A stretch of 6,145 nt of DNA from DASTDH01 sp041167675. Its GTDB lineage: Bacteria > Verrucomicrobiota > Verrucomicrobiia > Chthoniobacterales > JAFAMB01. Every line of letters starts with the position of its first letter. The first letter of the stretch is position 1. The position numbers were made by a program, and so were the translations under genes. Below are positions 5,154 to 6,145 of the stretch, piece after piece. The stretch spans positions 1 to 6,145 of the forward strand of contig JBEEIB010000406.1 in NCBI GenBank assembly GCA_041167675.1, read 5' to 3'. The notes under the pieces are model-generated. The model was given only the letters and a program-made list of their open reading frames with translations, had not been told where the DNA came from and made no database searches.

Positions 5154-6029
5154 CTAAATTAACCTGTTTTCTCCAATAGTGTAGCCAATCGCTTCATACC
5201 CTCGGCGCCGTCTATCGAACATTTTGAGAAGCATGGGGACCTGCACATCTACATAGTCGTAGACCACGACCTCCTTTTTCTGATCATGTAGACGATGCAG
5301 TCTGCCGACATACTGATGCAGGGTTCCTCGCCAAGATATCGGCATCGCCAAAAAGAGAGTGTCCAGGGGCGCGTAATCGAATCCTTCCCCGAGGTAACGT
5401 CCGGTCGCGAGCAATACCCTTCCCTCATCATCGGGAATATCGGACAATTGATTCGATAAGAATTTTCGCTGTTTTGCTCCCATCCCTCCCCGAAACACAA
5501 CGACGTGTTTGACCAATTTCGTCAGCTGCGATTGCAGGTGCTCAAGATGAACGGTGCGCTCCGTTAGAACAATCGGTGTGCGTCCCTGGCGAACCACGTT
5601 GAGTAAATCTCGGATAATCATTTCATTTCGTTGCTCGTAGTGAATCAAAGCCGAATAGATCTCGTTTATTTCTGGTTCATGCGTTTGCAGAGGAAGACAG
5701 AAACCGGTGAACCGAGGAACGACGAAATGCCCGAAAGGGCGATTTCCTGCCTGCATACGAGGATTTACCCGATAGCGAATAGGCCCACATTGCATAATAA
5801 TGATCGGATGGTGACCGTCCTTACGAATCGGCGTCGCGGTCAATCCAAGAACATAGCGCGCTTTCGCACTACGTAGCACCTGTTCGAAGCTAAATGCGGA
5901 AAGATGGTGGCACTCGTCCACGATAATGTGGCCGTACTTCTCTACAATGTGCTTGCGATTCAGGCTTTGAATCACGGCAACATCAATGCGACCAGACGGT
6001 TTGCGGCTTCCCCCGCCAATCTGGCCATA
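5154..6029 (-). pseudogene. TOTE-type SF2 helicase, C-terminal remnant
   Basis: The minus-strand frame holds the C-terminal part of an SSL2-like superfamily 2 helicase, about 291 residues. Seen in order: GQIGGGSRKPSGRIDVAVIQSL at 6026-5961, motif II DECHH at 5918-5904, motif III in LTATP at 5843-5829, VVFRGGMG, the motif V region ATGRYLGEGFD, motif VI QYVGRLHR, and a C-terminal MFDRRRRGYEAIGYTI. This combination matches the helicase half of large (about 900-1000 residue) proteins that carry the TOTE conflict-system primase domain. Missing: Walker A (motif I) and everything before it, so ATPase or helicase activity is not expected. The frame is closed just upstream (TGA at 6065-6063). A GTG at 5975 is the first usual start codon but falls inside the conserved core, so it is not a natural start. 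Whether the end (GENRLI) is the native C-terminus is unclear. Confidence 0.8.
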
Positions 6030-6145
6030 CCTCGAAAGAGTGTTCGAAAAAGCCGAATCTTCTCATCACTGGTGGATTTAGTATCCAAGACCGACGGCTG
6101 CCCGATCTCCGAACCAAGGGCAACGCCGGGAATCCTCGATTTGAT
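6030..6145 (-). pseudogene. TOTE-type primase N-terminal remnant (runs off right edge)
   Basis: Read on the minus strand from the right edge, 39 residues are open in one frame: GVALGSEIGQPSVLDTK at 7-23, then STSDEKIRLFRTLFRG at 24-39. The block DEKI.LF..LFRGR is, from memory, the start of the TOTE conflict-system archaeo-eukaryotic primase domain, normally followed by an EDVY..RWE stretch and a Cys-rich block. Here the match stops at LFRG (6029) and the helicase remnant begins at once, one base out of register, so some hundreds of residues seem to be missing (most of the primase, and motif I of the helicase). The same frame reads on for 20 residues and stops. The rest of the N-terminus lies outside the window. 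Confidence 0.65.

Noticed and set aside
5154..5975. Intact 273-residue helicase starting at GTG 5975
   Set aside because: The GTG codes for a conserved core valine (DVAVIQSL), and the nucleotide-binding motif I is missing. It is a fragment.

Overview
The window looks like a chromosomal segment of a Gram-negative bacterium. It carries a complete outer-membrane lipid transport (Mla) operon, and its genes have mixed GC content. The word-repeat islands and the types of accessory gene remind me of soil Verrucomicrobia (Chthoniobacterales-like), but that is recollection and the phylum is not proven by anything visible here.

Layout. Positions 1-251 (minus) hold the N-terminal half of an OsmC-family protein that runs off the left edge. 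Positions 252-549 are a divergent intergenic region rich in degenerate 7-bp words. Positions 550-3950 (plus) hold an intact, tightly packed operon in the order mlaE-mlaF-mlaD-mlaC-mlaA, whose genes overlap by 4 bp, abut, or lie 4 bp apart. Positions 3951-4103 are a second 7-bp word island with a possible hairpin. From 4104 to 6145 every recognisable gene lies on the minus strand and every one is broken. They are an ArsR-type regulator with a lost frame and an internal stop, an AHSA1/SRPBCC protein without a start codon, a small uncharacterised protein cut short where the SRPBCC frame begins, and two remnants of a primase-helicase protein of the TOTE conflict-system type, joined out of frame by what looks like a large internal deletion.

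How the genes work together. MlaE (permease) and MlaF (ATPase) form the inner-membrane ABC core, MlaD is its membrane-anchored MCE ring subunit, MlaC is the periplasmic phospholipid carrier, and MlaA is the outer-membrane component. Together they give a self-contained phospholipid trafficking route that maintains outer-membrane asymmetry. No MlaB (STAS) gene is present in the window. The ArsR and SRPBCC genes were probably once a regulator/effector pair, and the TOTE protein once a defence-like ATPase; none appears able to make its full ancestral product now.

Main points for a second look: (1) the collapsed TOTE primase-helicase gene; (2) heptanucleotide word islands on both sides of the mla operon that share a near-identical 22-bp segment; (3) the correct mlaE start at 550 rather than 286; (4) a contiguous stretch of gene decay next to a fully preserved operon.
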